From Planococcus citri (Eukaryota; Arthropoda; Insecta; Hemiptera; Pseudococcidae), in NCBI RefSeq assembly GCF_950023065.1, contig NC_088677.1, positions 65,373,469 to 65,437,468 of the forward strand: a stretch of 64,000 nucleotides of DNA, written 5' to 3'. This document shows positions 1 to 12,340 of this stretch, one piece after another. Both the position numbers and the translations under genes were made by a program. Each line of letters starts with the position of its first letter. The stretch's first letter is position 1. Under the pieces are notes generated by a model. That model was given only the letters and a program-made list of their open reading frames with translations. It was not told where the DNA came from and did not search any database.

Positions 1-1170
1 GTATGAAAAAAACAAAAGCGCGCACGAAAGAAGCAGGGTAGAGAAGGATACACATACACGCACCTCTTGATGATGATAACGAAATGAAATACAGGTATAC
101 TCGTACTATACAGCAGCAGGTACGTACAGGTGAAGGGTAGAGAGAGGTGTACAGACACACGTATATAGTGCATATATAAAATATGCGCTGGTTTTTTTGA
201 TGAAGAAGAAGAAGATGAAGAGCACGCGAAGGGGGTGAAATACCTGTAATCTTCGTCACAGCTGATGGATTCGATGGTCGACGTCGTCGACGAGTTGGTT
301 ATTATGATGGTTACAGACGGTAGCTGTATGGTATTGAATTCTTCGAACCGAGCCAATGTACCTGTATGTAAGCGAGAGATAATTGACGGCCAGTCGTAGT
401 GCTGTGCAGTGTGTGTGTAGTTTTTTCATTTTTTTTTTCATAATGGAATTTTTTTCCTTTATGATATTCATACCTGTGTTGTAGTTAGGTACTTGGAAAA
501 CAACAGAAAAACCGATGTCTTTTTTCTTCTCCGCGGATAGGTAGATTATCACGAGCTCGTGCGATCGTTACTTCAAAGTGTACGCCGATGGGCTGACTCT
601 GAGTTTGATATCGTAATGTAAAAAACACGTGTTGCGCGAGTTTTGGCGACGAAATGAGGGTAATTAAAAATAAAGGTGTCGTTGACCTGCACGAATTACC
701 ATCGATGGCAGGTACGAAGATGGCTAAAGGGGGACGAAATTGCGCAATGTTGAAAGAGAAAAGGATATCGAAGGTGCTTTTTTCGGTTATGGGTACTTTT
801 GGTCTGAATTTTTACAAATGTATATGTGTCTAAGACGACTACATTGATCATCGACTACATTACAGACATCTTAATTAATTAATGCCACTGCTGACAAGTT
901 GAAATACTCGATTGTTGTTCGCTGCGTTTCCGAATGCCAATTTTTTTATCTCATTTCTCATTTCTTTCTCTCCATAAACGTGGAAACTCACACATCACAC
1001 ACCGTCGAACCGGTTTCACACTATATATGGGAAATGTACACACACTCGAATTATTTTGTTACGGTGACGTAAATCGCGCCATTGTCACAGCAGCCACCTC
1101 CACCTTCATCACCACAACAACGGCGATATTAAATGAGTATATGCGAGAAATTCGCGTAAATTGAACGATT
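1..1170. other. CpG-rich non-coding sequence
   Basis: Mixed GC and AT sequence with GTACCTGTA-like words, short GA-rich tracts and CGTCGTCG runs. I see no convincing exon, only short chance open frames. It resembles the other CpG-rich islands of the window (5.3-6.7, 14.5-16.9, 46.9-48.2, 56.6-58.2 and 62.5-64 kb), which alternate with AT-rich repeats and may be regulatory or untranslated parts of larger genes. Confidence 0.4.
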
Positions 1171-1180
1171 TTGTACTTAC

Positions 1181-1283
1181 TGCTGCCATCGCTGCTGATG
1201 CTGCTGCTGCTGCGATGCTGGTATTTCGGTGAGTTCAAGGTGTCAGGTGTGCTGGCTTCAGACCGGAGACCGGACGGATGGAG
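1181..1283 (-). CDS. candidate internal exon, Ser-rich
   Basis: An open stretch of about 34 codons on the minus strand reads as a plausible Ser/Thr/Pro-rich segment (...EASTPDTLNSPKYQHR...) followed by a serine run. It ends exactly at a strong splice donor (AGCA|GTAAGTACAA) at 1180/1179. An in-frame stop lies just upstream (1284-1286), and the only nearby acceptor-like AG is weak, so the left boundary is unsolved. The serine run is encoded by an AGC repeat and could be a microsatellite by chance. The product is not recognised. Confidence 0.25.
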
Positions 1284-1299
1284 TTACCGGTATGATGAC

Positions 1300-4200
1300 G
1301 GTTTAATTGGATGACGACGATGACGATGACGATGAAGAGGACTGAAGAGAGGTGGAAGCGGCGGAGATGAGATTATTTCGAGAAATTCATCGACTCTAGT
1401 GACACTATTGCCATGTTTCGTCACAACGTGTTGTGAATTTCTCTGATAAATTGGTTCGCCGGTGATGGATGATGACTCGACTGATATTTTTCTATGTGTT
1501 TACATGCTTAAATTAAAGTATATAGATAAGCTTATTGTTTTAGGAGGAGTTAGGGTGTAGAAGAGTGGTGGAAAGTTGAGGAATTGAATAGTGAAGTGCT
1601 AGGTTTAAGAAAACGAGCATTTGCATGATTTTAAAATTTGACTTAGGTCTTGATCTCCTGAAAGCCCCCCCAAAATAGGTCTCAGATCACTCAGATGAAT
1701 AATAATGAATCATGAATGGAAATGTTCATGGTTCAAGGGAGTGAGCGTTTGATTTTAAATATTGAAGTAGAGCCATGAAGAGAGGGGAAGAGGGGGCAAT
1801 TATTTGTCTTGAGCATCGACCTTCTGACGGTGCTGAACTTGAATTCATTGTGAAATTTGAATTTTTCAGAGACAAATCTCAAGTCTGCAATTTGAAAAAT
1901 TTTTCATCAAATCGATTTTATTGTGAGGTAGTTAGGGGGTGGCAAAATGCCTTTTTGAAGCACTTCTTCTGACAAATCTATGCGTTTTCTTTAAATCTCG
2001 ACGAATTCAGCCCCCCTGAAAGAATTATAGTTTCGAATTTGAGTGATTTTGAATGATTAAATTTGTCCAAAATTCAATATAAATTTTTCAAAAGCTTAAG
2101 GAGTCATTTAGTGTTCTAAAAAGGAAAAAGAAACTATCCGAAATCTTTTATCTGCATTTGTAATTCAAACCTCGAGTGATTTTAAATGATACTTGAAAAA
2201 AAGAGCCAAGAAAAGTATTTTCTAGGTACTAAAAGTCCGAAATTTTGGCAAAAAAATTATATTTCTCTAAGCAAGTTCAATAATCACTGAAAAAAGTGCA
2301 AATTTTGGCTTCATTTAGATGGTTCTTATTCATTGAATAATATTTTAATTTAAATTCTAATCACACATTAAAGTTTTAAAATCAAGTTTAGCATTAAATA
2401 TTTTTTCTCGTTGAAAATTTTTCAAAGTGAAAAACCTATATTACGAAATTTGGTTTTTGTGATCTGATGAACATTTTGTAAGAGATCAGTGGTTGTCAAT
2501 CAAGTAAAATAACTGAAGAGTAAACTTGTGCAAAAATCCTCTTGTAATCAGCAATTAGCTGCATGATGAGTAACTAAATTGTAATCGCGCTGAAATTTTT
2601 CATCTCTGCTCAATTACACTGGGATATCTTTTAGGAACATGCACCAATTTCTTAAATCATCAAGTTATCCAATTTCAATTTATCAAAAGTGTCAAAATTC
2701 TAAAAAAGAGTAGGGAGAGAAAACTTAGAATTTTGTACTTTTTGATCATCTTGTATACATTACAAATGTATTAGAATCGTACTAAAAAACATTGTTACAT
2801 TGTTTGTGAATTTAATGTAAAATATCGCGACTTTAGCAATAAATTGGTGTTAATTTCGTCAAGTTTCCCCTGAATTAGTGATGGGGGATTTCATTCAATT
2901 TCGATTCACTTTTATTCAATAATTTCATTCGAAATGATCATACGTAAATGACTGAAATTCTGTAACGAAAGTATTTTTTTTCGAATTGGTAAACTCTTTA
3001 ACTTTTTTGCTCCTATAGAAAAAAAAATATTCATTGAAGTTCCACAGAATAATCATCATTGCTGCTAAAATGCCATTTATAATGTGAAACCTCGGAAAAA
3101 GTGGTTTTGACTTTGAATGTGTATAGATTTTGCTTCAAAACTTATACAAATGATCTTAATTTTGAATTCGATTGAAAAGTTGAATTCCATTATAGATATG
3201 TAAAATTAAATGATCTTATTTTTGGCAGATTTGTCATTTTTAAAATAATCGTTAAAAAATTAATTCGTCTTACCCATTTCAAATGTGTATGGTAATTTTC
3301 ATTTGTTCTGTTAAAATGTCGTTTCGGGTTTCGGTTTTCGGTTTTCGGTCTATAAGCATGCAAGCTTAATTTTTGCATGAAGATTCAGAAAGGAAGTATT
3401 CGATTAAAAATACAATAAATGAAATTGGAGAGGGGGTGAAAAGGGAAGGAATCTTAAATAATTTAAAAATAGAATAAACGTACCTACGTATGACATTTTT
3501 TTTTCTAGTTTAAAAATTAAAATAATAAAATATACATATCAGAATAAAAATTACAAGTATTTAAAAAAAAATGTTTAGGTATACATAATATTTAGACTAA
3601 AATTACTCGTACATTCACGAATCGATCCACGTTATGTAAATAAACTCCTTCGTCCTCTGCCACTTCCCATCTCTTTCTTTATTTGCCATAAAATCCCACC
3701 AAATCATCTTACCAACCCTGGAAAAAAAGCGCTTCATTTCATCAAAACTCGAAATACACAACAACTATACGTGTGTATTTTCAAACCAAAGAAAACGCAG
3801 GCAAGATTGCTCACTTCCCAGTTCACCAACAGCACAAGTTGCACATTTTCATGTACCTACTCGTATCCTACCCACTCGAACACAAAGTTCACCTGTTGAA
3901 GAACACACCACCTTACTACCATGCCAAACTTCCATTAAAAAGCAACCTGTAGGCCTTATACGAGTACACGCGAGCAACAAGAGAATGAGGAAAAAAACCC
4001 ATAGTCGTAGTCAACCGTCGTCGTCGTCGTCGTCGTCGTCGACTCTTTATCGAGATAATCCCGAGGGTGCGAAAACGAAAAAAAAAATAACGCGATAGCG
4101 TATCAAAAGGAGAAAGACAAATAAGCTTGGAAATTGTTGCGTTGAAAAATCATATCGTACGAAGCTCGATGGGGAAAATGTCGAAGATGAAGTACACACT
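1300..4200. other. AT-rich intergenic or intronic DNA
   Basis: AT-rich sequence with many short homopolymer runs. No open frame with protein-like composition was found on either strand. A (TCG)n microsatellite at 4016-4040 marks the right end. Nothing else can be supported here. Confidence 0.4.
4016..4040. repeat. (TCG)n microsatellite
   Basis: About eight uninterrupted TCG/GTC trinucleotides. Similar CGTC runs occur at about 7153 and 57010, always inside CpG-rich islands. Confidence 0.8.
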
Positions 4201-4539
4201 TCATTGTTGAAGAGGGGAAAAAGAACTTACCGTGTAAAAAAGAGTCTAGGACGAATAACAATTTCATTTTTTGCGGCTGTTGTTTTCAAAGAAACTGAAA
4301 ATGAAAGTTGAGGGGGGTATGGGGAATGAAAACAATTTGAAATGTCTTGATGAGATTTTGGGCTCGATTTTGAACAAAATTACGAGTGTATTTCAAAGGA
4401 GATCCTTCGATAGAGGAATTGAGAGACTAGAAAATGGTGGAACATGAAAACGAAAATCTTCTGCAAACACGATGTCCCAACTAGAGAGACAATTTTTCCA
4501 AGTTTCCTCGCTCAAAGTCAAAGTTTTCCAATCAAAGGT

Positions 4540-4870
4540 CCAAATTGACTCATCAAAAAGCCAACCTGATCTACTGAATGCCAAATTGATCCACTAAAAA
4601 GCTACATTGATCAACTGCAGCAATGTCAACGGAAGAAGGCACGCATCGCCCGTCACCAACTAGTTGCTTTCCACGACATCGTCGTGGGCTCATCGCCCGT
4701 CAACGATGGGTTAGTTTCCACGACGCTGTCGCGGTAAAATTCCAAGTGACGGGCTTGTGAAAACGCTTTCTTTCGTTGACTGTACATTCGTTCAACTAAA
4801 CCCGAATTTGACTAATTGAATGTCAATTTGATCTACTGAGAGTCATCTTGGGCCGAATTGAATATTTATT
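4540..4870. repeat. degenerate AATTGATCTACTGAA repeats around a GC-rich insert
   Basis: Several imperfect copies of a word close to AATTGATCTACTGAATGCC flank a GC-richer block (about 4630-4770). That block carries the near-perfect palindrome CCACGACATCGTCGTGG and two copies of CATCGCCCGTCA. It looks like a small non-autonomous element nested in a short degenerate repeat. No target duplication is certain. Confidence 0.4.
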
Positions 4871-5283
4871 TTGGCTTTAAACCAATTTTAGTTGGTTTAA
4901 TTCGATGATAAATGTGCTAATTTCTCAAAAGCATACCTTCTCCTGCTATCCAACTTGACTTGAATACAAATTCTCAACTTCAAAACGTTGTCAGTCTCTT
5001 TTCTAGGAAAAATTTCACACTTTTGGTTCAATTTCGACACCTTTCTATCATCATCTCGCCTCATTTCCTTCGAACTGCCCCAGGCCACGATACACAAAAG
5101 CCATAGAATAAACTTAATGTATAATAAAGCGTTACACTGGGTTGCTGATGGAAAAAAATAAGCGTGAAAGAGGGTATAGTCTACGTAATAAATGGGTTTT
5201 TACAACAACGATAGAAGAATTATCCATTGTAGAAAAGAAGATGCGGTTGCACGTTTATGTGTGTGTGTGTGTGTGTGTTTGTA

Positions 5284-5583
5284 TTACTGTGTTGAAGACA
5301 CCGAGACTCTCGTATGCACGTAGATCATATGGCTCTCGAGAATAGAGACAAGATCATCTTCACCTCTGGTTGTTGATGGATTCGTGAATGTGACAGCGAG
5401 CCAACTCGCGACATGTGGTGATATGCGAACCACCGCCAATGGCCTGAGAGAATCACGGCTATTGAAACTAAATTCCGTGAATTCTTCCAGTGCCATTGAC
5501 GAGAAGTTCGCTAATACGTGATGTTGACAGGATCGAGATGTTTCCAAATTTGATGACGATGATGACGATGATGATGACACCAT
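5284..5583 (-). CDS. candidate ORF of 99 codons, Ser-rich N-terminus
   Basis: From an ATG at 5583 the minus strand is open for 99 codons to a stop at 5284. It begins with a tract of nine or more serines and continues with mixed-composition sequence (...HHVLANFSSMALEEF...). A donor-like CCAGAG|GTGAAG lies inside, so it could be a first coding exon and not a complete gene. It lies in a GC-richer island, which makes long open frames more likely by chance. There are no recognisable domains, signal peptide or membrane segment. Confidence 0.22.
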   Translation of the reverse strand: MVSSSSSSSSSNLETSRSCQHHVLANFSSMALEEFTEFSFNSRDSLRPLAVVRISPHVASWLAVTFTNPSTTRGEDDLVSILESHMIYVHTRVSVSSTQ

Positions 5584-5609
5584 AAATTCGACGAAAAACA
5601 CGAAAAAAA

Positions 5610-7400
5610 CACGCGAAAGAATTAAAAAATTTGAAATTTTTTCAACTTTACGTTACGTTATCGCGTACGTTGTGGCGTATGAATTGAAAATAATACTGGA
5701 AATTAATTCGAGTACTGGTCGTTATATGCGATAAAATACACATTAAACGAGCTCGCGAAATACGAGAACAGCGCGCGCGCCGGCAACAGGTACCGCTAAT
5801 ACCTGCATTATGAAGAACACTGTTTTAAAAAGTTGAAAAAATATTACAAATATAAAATACGACGATAGGTGTGCTTTAAAAAGAAAGAAAGAAGGAAAAA
5901 AAACAGACACTACGCCAGACAGCCGGTACAAACGATACTCGTTAACCGATGAATAAAAAAACAACAACAACGATAACACCATCAACAAGAACTGCTATAC
6001 TTAGTAGAATGGACGATGACGACGGCATAGACAGGTGTTAGGCACATCCGTATGCAGCCTCGATCGAAGACTACTTGGATGGTAATAACGCCAAGTTATC
6101 CAGCCTGATGTATCTTTCCCTCGACATTAGGTTTTTTCTTTCTGGCGTTCGCTGTACAACAATAAAGTTTTGGGGGGGCTCGCCATCCAATGGTGGGGGC
6201 TATGTACGTGTACCTGTGTGTACCTGGTGTATGTACGTACGTACCTATGTACAAGCAAGGTACAACGATGGTGGCGAAGTACACTGCAAGTTGTAGAAGG
6301 GGCACAGCGAGCTTGGCTGTTACGGTATAACGAACCGTGGTGCGTTGGTTCGTTCGTCTCGGCTTCCTCTTGGGGGGGCTCGAGCAGGCCGCCGGGGATG
6401 TGCTTGGTTGCGCATGACACTCGCCTCTGCGCCGGGTTGCCCTCTTGCCTCTGAGAGTTTCGGTGTTGTGTGGAACCGGTAGAGAGAAAAAAAAGTGTAA
6501 ATCATTGTCTTTTTTTTTTATTTTATTTTATTTTTTCTGGTACGACAACGAGGATGACGACGATGATTACGGCACGGTATATTAATGATGCGCGGATTGC
6601 AGGAAAAACATCAAAGAACCGATTTTTATGAGAACGGTGGAAAAGCCTGAGCATGCGGAGGAGATGGACGCGGATGGCCGGAGAAGGGAAGTGGTACCGG
6701 AGGAAGTCGATCGATGACAAAAGTATCGCTCGCTCCGAAAGATGCGCGTTTTTTTATGCTTTTCTTTTTTCTTTTTCTCGGGATTTTTTTACCCCCTCAC
6801 ACACCTCTCTTGTCTGTCTCTCTCGCTCTCGTTCACTGGCTTTATTTTATCTTATCTGTCCGTTATTATCGGTTATTTTTATTTCTTCTTATATATATAC
6901 TGTTTCTGCTTGAATGAACCATCGAACTATACCGGAACGAATTTCTAGCCAATCTGCGGCCGAGGGAATCTCACTATGGTGTGCAACCGGATGAACGTCG
7001 TCATGGAAATTACTCTAAAAGTGCGGAGAAAGAAACTTTTGTAAGATGCTGTGCCAACACGAAACCAAAGAGGTGAATGCACTTGCAACCATCCGCGCAC
7101 CGGTGGATAGGTCTTTTCAATAGATGATGCTGTGCTTGTGCAGCGTTTACTGTCGTCGTCGTCGTTGTCGACAATGTCTGTGCTTTGAGTCTCTATTTTG
7201 TGGGTCTTGGTAGTTTTTGTGGTTCTGTTTTTCGTTTATGGATAGTTTCGAACTTAAGTCTTAACTCAGATTGGCGATGCTTTACAGATGGTTCGAAATG
7301 GGCTGTTGAAAAAATCGAATGAAAGATCAAATTTGAAGTTGATTACTTACTCTCCTTTTCCTTGCTTCATACACCCATATTATCAAACAATGCTGTTTCC
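5610..7400. other. CpG-rich island and flank, no gene seen
   Basis: GC-richer sequence with repeated TACGTACGTACC words, a G-run near 6170 and pyrimidine tracts near 6760-6840. Several overlapping open frames exist on both strands around 6100-6500, but they mirror each other and have low-complexity composition. No splice-bounded exon could be supported. Confidence 0.35.
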
Positions 7401-7439
7401 AATTTTTCATCTGGGGATCTTTTGAACTCACACTCTCCA

Positions 7440-8520
7440 ATTTGAACGAAACCAAGCTAGATCAAAAATCATGTCCTTGAACCCCTGTAGCCAAAAGTTC
7501 AGGTGTCAACGTTCATTTTTGAATTTTTGGCGAATTTTTGAAAAGGTGAAAAATCCAGAAAAGCTAGTTCAAAGGCGATTTTCAAACTTTTTTATGAAAT
7601 ATGAAATTTGTGGAGCTAAATTAACCAATGTACATAATTTCTTCAATTCAACTCCCGCATATCAACAATTACCAGTTTTTGGGCATTCTGGAGCCTCCAG
7701 CGATTTTGTGATTTTTTCCAGAAATTTCAAATCCTTCTCTGGAAGGGTCAAAAATGAACTTCAGCAACTATAAACTTTGTTCAGTGCTTATTGGGTACTC
7801 TCACGACTATTTCAGATGATAACCTTAAAATTCCTGGAAGGTGAGGACATGTGTGAATTTTTGACCAATTCGTAAATTCCGGAAAATATGAAAAAAATCA
7901 CGTCAATCGCTTTGAATTGGGTTTATTTTGTCAGTAATTTGATGAAGAAATTGTAATTTGCTTTCTAAAGTTGGTTTTTGGGCCTTCCAGATCAATTTGA
8001 AATTATTTCTAGAGATATTTGAAAACTCACTGGAGGCTCCGAATAGGTCAAATTGCGGTTGTTTTTGAGCCGGGTGATCTTGTGGACACACCGGTTGATA
8101 TCTTGTCAAATGATCCGCTCGTTGTATACCTTCTTTGAAGATTTGATTTTTCAACTTTTTTGGAATTCACGAATAGGTCAAAAATTCACTTTTGAATTTA
8201 CCCTCCGGAATTTTGCGGTAACCAATTGAAAAAGCCGAAAGGGTGCCCGATTCAGCATCGATCATAATTGAAAGTGCCAAAGTTCGTTTTTGGCCCTTCC
8301 AGAACGATTTGAAATTTCTGGAGGAAATGGAAAAGTCGCTGGGGGCTCCAGAATGATACTGAAACTGAAAGTTTTTGATGCATGTGTGGAACTTGAATAT
8401 AAATATAATATCGCCCTTGAAACAGCTTTTGTAAATTGAAAAAAAAAAAATTTAATCTAAAATGAAGTGGAGCACTTGAAATTTTGGTTTCGTAGGGCTT
8501 CAAGAACGTGCTCTTTCGCT
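7440..8520. repeat. dispersed GGAGCCTCCAGCGATTTT-type repeat copies
   Basis: Multiple diverged copies, in both orientations, of a module containing TTCTGGAGCCTCCAGCGATT followed by an A/T-rich arm with CCAGAA and GGAAGG (for example about 7690, 8030 and 8340). The same module recurs at about 17680, 20265, 20525, 23930, 24265, 30556 and 33530, including inside the flanks of the gene array. No coding capacity was seen, so it is an old interspersed repeat family. Confidence 0.55.
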
Positions 8521-10665
8521 CTAGTTTGGTTTAGCTCAATTCGGAGAGTGGGTGTTCAAAAAGTTCCCTATTCAACGAAGCAAATTTTTAATTGAATCCA
8601 TGAAAATATAACCTCCAAGTCAACCTTTTAAAAACAAAACTTCAATATTTATATTTCAGCTGAATTTTTTGGAGCCATCAGCAAGACTCAAATTTTCTTA
8701 CATTATTTTTAGATTAGTGTTAAGAAGTTTGAAATTATTGATCGAGATGAGGGAGCACATGAGGCAATATTAAGAACATGATGACATTGAGTTCACCTTT
8801 TAGCCGATAAGAATAGAAAATGAAGGTCACAATTTTGAGCAGACTGAAGCAAATCATTATGGAATCGGAATGTGGGGACTAAGGTGCGCAGAGAGTTTCA
8901 TCTCTAAATCAATTGATTAGAAACGCTAAGATTTTTGGGTTCTAAATAAAAGATTGCTTACTCCAAAGAATAAATTAGCCATTTTATATGTTATAGGGAA
9001 TTGCTTGCGCCTGATGGAGGGTTAAAATTTTCCTCTTAGGGTTCTGAAGATAAATTGCGGAAGGAGAGAATTGAAAGCATTTTCCGGTGACAAAATTTCG
9101 TTGAAAATTTTCATCAACTTTCCCTCCTTTTTCCGTATGTATTTTAAAATTCAGCTAGCTATAGAATTTGACGACTGTTCTAAATTTTATAAAACAAACA
9201 AAATGTAACGGTTTTAGTGACAAAAAAACAGGATTGTATCATTTTGAAAGTACAAAAATGATTTTTTCCCTTTTGTACTTGCTGAATAATTATCTGCTTT
9301 TATAACCAAGTCTTTATTTGAATTTTAGTGGAAAACGAATCAAAACTGTCAGTTGAAGTGTGAATTGTTACTTACATTTACGAATAATTTATTTAACGAA
9401 AGGATTCGCATGTTTGGGAAAAGGTTTCGTAGTAGTTCATTCGTTAGTTTTTTAATGCTGAAATGATATGAAAACTAGTCGGTGGACTGTGAATTTTTTT
9501 TTCATATTGGTGGAAATTTAAAAATGAATATGAATGCTGTAAAATGAAACTCGTGTAGTTCATTGTTGCGTTATACATAGATGAAAAGAATAATCAACGT
9601 TTTGAAGAAAAGTGATATTTCTCTAATTTTAATTTAAAATGCGAAGAGTTGGGACTTACTTACAATATTTTTTTTAAAAAAATGGTTCTATTTCTGGTTT
9701 GAAGCTATATTCTGATTTTCAAGAATGAACTTCTCAGTTTGAACTGAAGCTCTTGAATTAAAAAAAAAAAAAAAACAATAAGTAGGAAATATGTAAGTCG
9801 GTATTTTGAAAACTCGAAGTCACAAATAAAGACTCGCAAATGTGAATTCTCCTAAAATGAAGACTCAAAAGTCTATGATATGCAAGTCATCAACAAAATC
9901 AAACTTGAAGTCGTGTTGTGAGTCGACTCCGAGTCTGCGAGTCATTTGCGATCAAACTCGGGTCATCTCTGACTGAACCACTGACCTGGTTCAGTAAAGT
10001 GAATAATTGAATTTTATATGTGTGAAAATGGTCAAGGGAAAGCATGGGTCTCCTTCGAAATTCATCAAAACCATTTTTTACTCCACGAAATTGTCTCCAT
10101 AGCAATTTGGGTTCTTTTATACCTCCACGGAATCTGCATTTTTAGCTCTCCATAATATTCATACTCAAAGAGCTAAATAAGTAATAAATTTCTCAAAATA
10201 TGTAATTCAAATTTCAAAGCAGCACAAAATTCAATATTCACATTTATTCAAGGCCGTTGGAAAATTGTACAAAAAGTAGATCAGAAGTTTGACCTTTACG
10301 TCAAAAAACGACGAAGGGTTGCTTACGTGTGTATTTTGAGAAAAAGACTGATCGAGTCTATTGAAAAGAAAATTTCATCCTTTACAATTTTGTGCATTAC
10401 CATTTTTCTGTAGATTGTAATTTGTATGTACTGTTCACCACTGTGGAGTCTCGTCAGTTTTCTTCAAAGAGGCTTTGTTCTCAAGGTACACGTGCACAAG
10501 CAGCTCTTCATCGTATTTTGGTGGAAATAAGTCACATACCCTTCAAAAATTGCAATCATAATTTTAGCTGCTCAAAAATTATAAGCAGAGATTCTTTTGC
10601 ATTCAGTTTTTCAAGTGAGTGCATACATTATTGCTTCGAAATATCTGTTTTTCAATCGGTGTAGA
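8520..10665. other. AT-rich intergenic or intronic DNA
   Basis: AT-rich sequence with A-runs. Around 9840-9960 a word close to GACTCGCAAATG/AGTCGACTCCGAGTC is repeated, giving a small degenerate cluster. No gene-like open frame or RNA gene was recognised. Confidence 0.4.
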
Positions 10666-10672
10666 AGTTCTA

Positions 10673-10934
10673 CCAGGTGTCCAAGAATAAGGGATTTTGA
10701 TGTTGTCAAAAAGTAAAGAAAATTTCCTGCTTGAAAATTAGAAAATTGAATAATCATTTAAAAAATGAGCGTTTGAGTGATTGTTTCAATGAAACACGAG
10801 AGAATCTTTCATTTTACATTTAGAAGTAACTCATAGGCACATTTTTTCGATTGTCATTTAATTTTTCAATTTTGTCTTGTGGAAATTTTTTTCCCATTTT
10901 GGCATATCAAACCCCCTTATTCTAGGACACCCGG
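10673..10934. mobile_element. TA-flanked MITE (262 bp)
   Basis: The left end reads CCAGGTGTCCAAGAATAAGG. The right end, reverse-complemented, reads CCGGGTGTCCTAGAATAAGG. The inverted repeats sit directly between TA dinucleotides (10671-10672 and 10935-10936). The interior is AT-rich and non-coding. A TA duplication with short inverted repeats fits a non-autonomous Tc1/mariner-type element. Confidence 0.8.
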
Positions 10935-10936
10935 TA

Positions 10937-12340
10937 AGTTAGGAAATGGTAGATATTGATACGTGATGTATTGTACCATATCGCTATTAAAATTCATATG
11001 GTATTGTTTGCCTGCAAGAGCAACAGGTCAAAAGTGTTGATGGCACGTTATTGTCTTGTCTTAGTGTATTCGGTAGTAATTTAGGTAGGTATTTACTCGT
11101 ACACGATATCATAATCATGCTGGATTGAACTTTAATTCTAATGTACCTCCGTGCAATACCTTCGATCTCACTTGCAATAGCCAAAATGTTATTGTTTGAT
11201 AAAATAAGACTATCTCAACTCGAAAGTACCAACGTTTCGGTGGTTTGTAGATAAAAAAGCAGGCTCAGGCACAGGCACATGCTGGCGGATGAATTTGAAC
11301 AGCGATGACTGCGACGACGACCATGTTCACCTGTTGAGTGCTTCTGGCTTTAGGCTGGTTCCATACGCATAACCATGTAGAACGAATTGATGTGTACCGG
11401 TAAAATGATTATACGAGCAGATGTATTAGCACCGTTTTCGGACGTAATTATAAATCGACTCGAGTGTATGTGTCTGGTGTTAATGATGATTTTGGATGGT
11501 ATAAGACGTTACGGCTTGCGCGCGATATGTGTACCTGTACTTGTACCTGTTCTGGTTCTGTATCTGTATGTACTGCAATAATAATACGAATACCTACTCG
11601 ATAATGTGAGTTTTATACCGATTGGCAAACCAACCAACTTAATGGATCGGAAGGTAGGCGAAATAAAAATGAATAACACTATTGTACTTGGTTTGAGAGT
11701 GTGATTGCGATGTGTTTGAAAGTTTATGTAAAATGCTGAAGAGGAGAGCTTTCATGTGCTAGGAAAGGTGGAAGTGTTCTAATTCTATGAATGGGTTCTG
11801 AAAGCGTTAAATGAGTGATTAGAGAAAGAAATCGATGAATTTTTGCAATTTTGCTGAAAAAGTACTCGTAAAATAAATAATTGACCAGTTGGTAAAATTC
11901 CACTGCCAAACAAATGATAAAAAAACAAACAAACTTTGAATTCGATTGAATTCAATGCACGCGGTAATGTCGTCATTATCGCTCATGAAATCGAAAAAAT
12001 AGAATTACTTACTTCTGATTTAGTGAGTAAAAATTTGTTTGTTGTGCATAACGTGTTTTTCATTGGCCACTATAGGACATTCAAAAGTCATACCTTATGA
12101 GCAAAAATCACTTGAAAAAATTCAAATTTAAATTTCATGTTTAGGTTGAATGTTAATGATGTGAATTTTCAAAAATAATGATGCGAATTTTCAAAAATTT
12201 TGTGTTTTATGTACAATGAAAATAATCAATTTTAATTTTTTCAGCATGCAAAATATGTTTTCTTCATGTTTAAGTTGAATGCTAAAGATGAAAAATTTGG
12301 TTTTTTATAATGAAAATAATCAAAGTTATTAGTCTTAATA
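10937..12340. other. non-coding flank, partly CpG-richer
   Basis: Contains CTGTACCTGTAC-like repeats around 11530-11570 and AT-rich sequence afterwards. The short open frames lack protein-like composition or splice signals. Confidence 0.35.

Noticed and set aside
4231..4267. Possible signal-peptide mini-exon MKLLFVLDSFLHG ending at GTAAGT (minus)
   Set aside because: Resembles the start of the array genes in form, but only 12 codons long, with no following exon, TATA or cysteine motif. Probably coincidence.
6096..6505. Several overlapping ORFs on both strands in a GC-rich island
   Set aside because: At least five frames are open together, which reflects few A/T-rich stop codons and not coding. 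TACGTACC repeats dominate the sequence.
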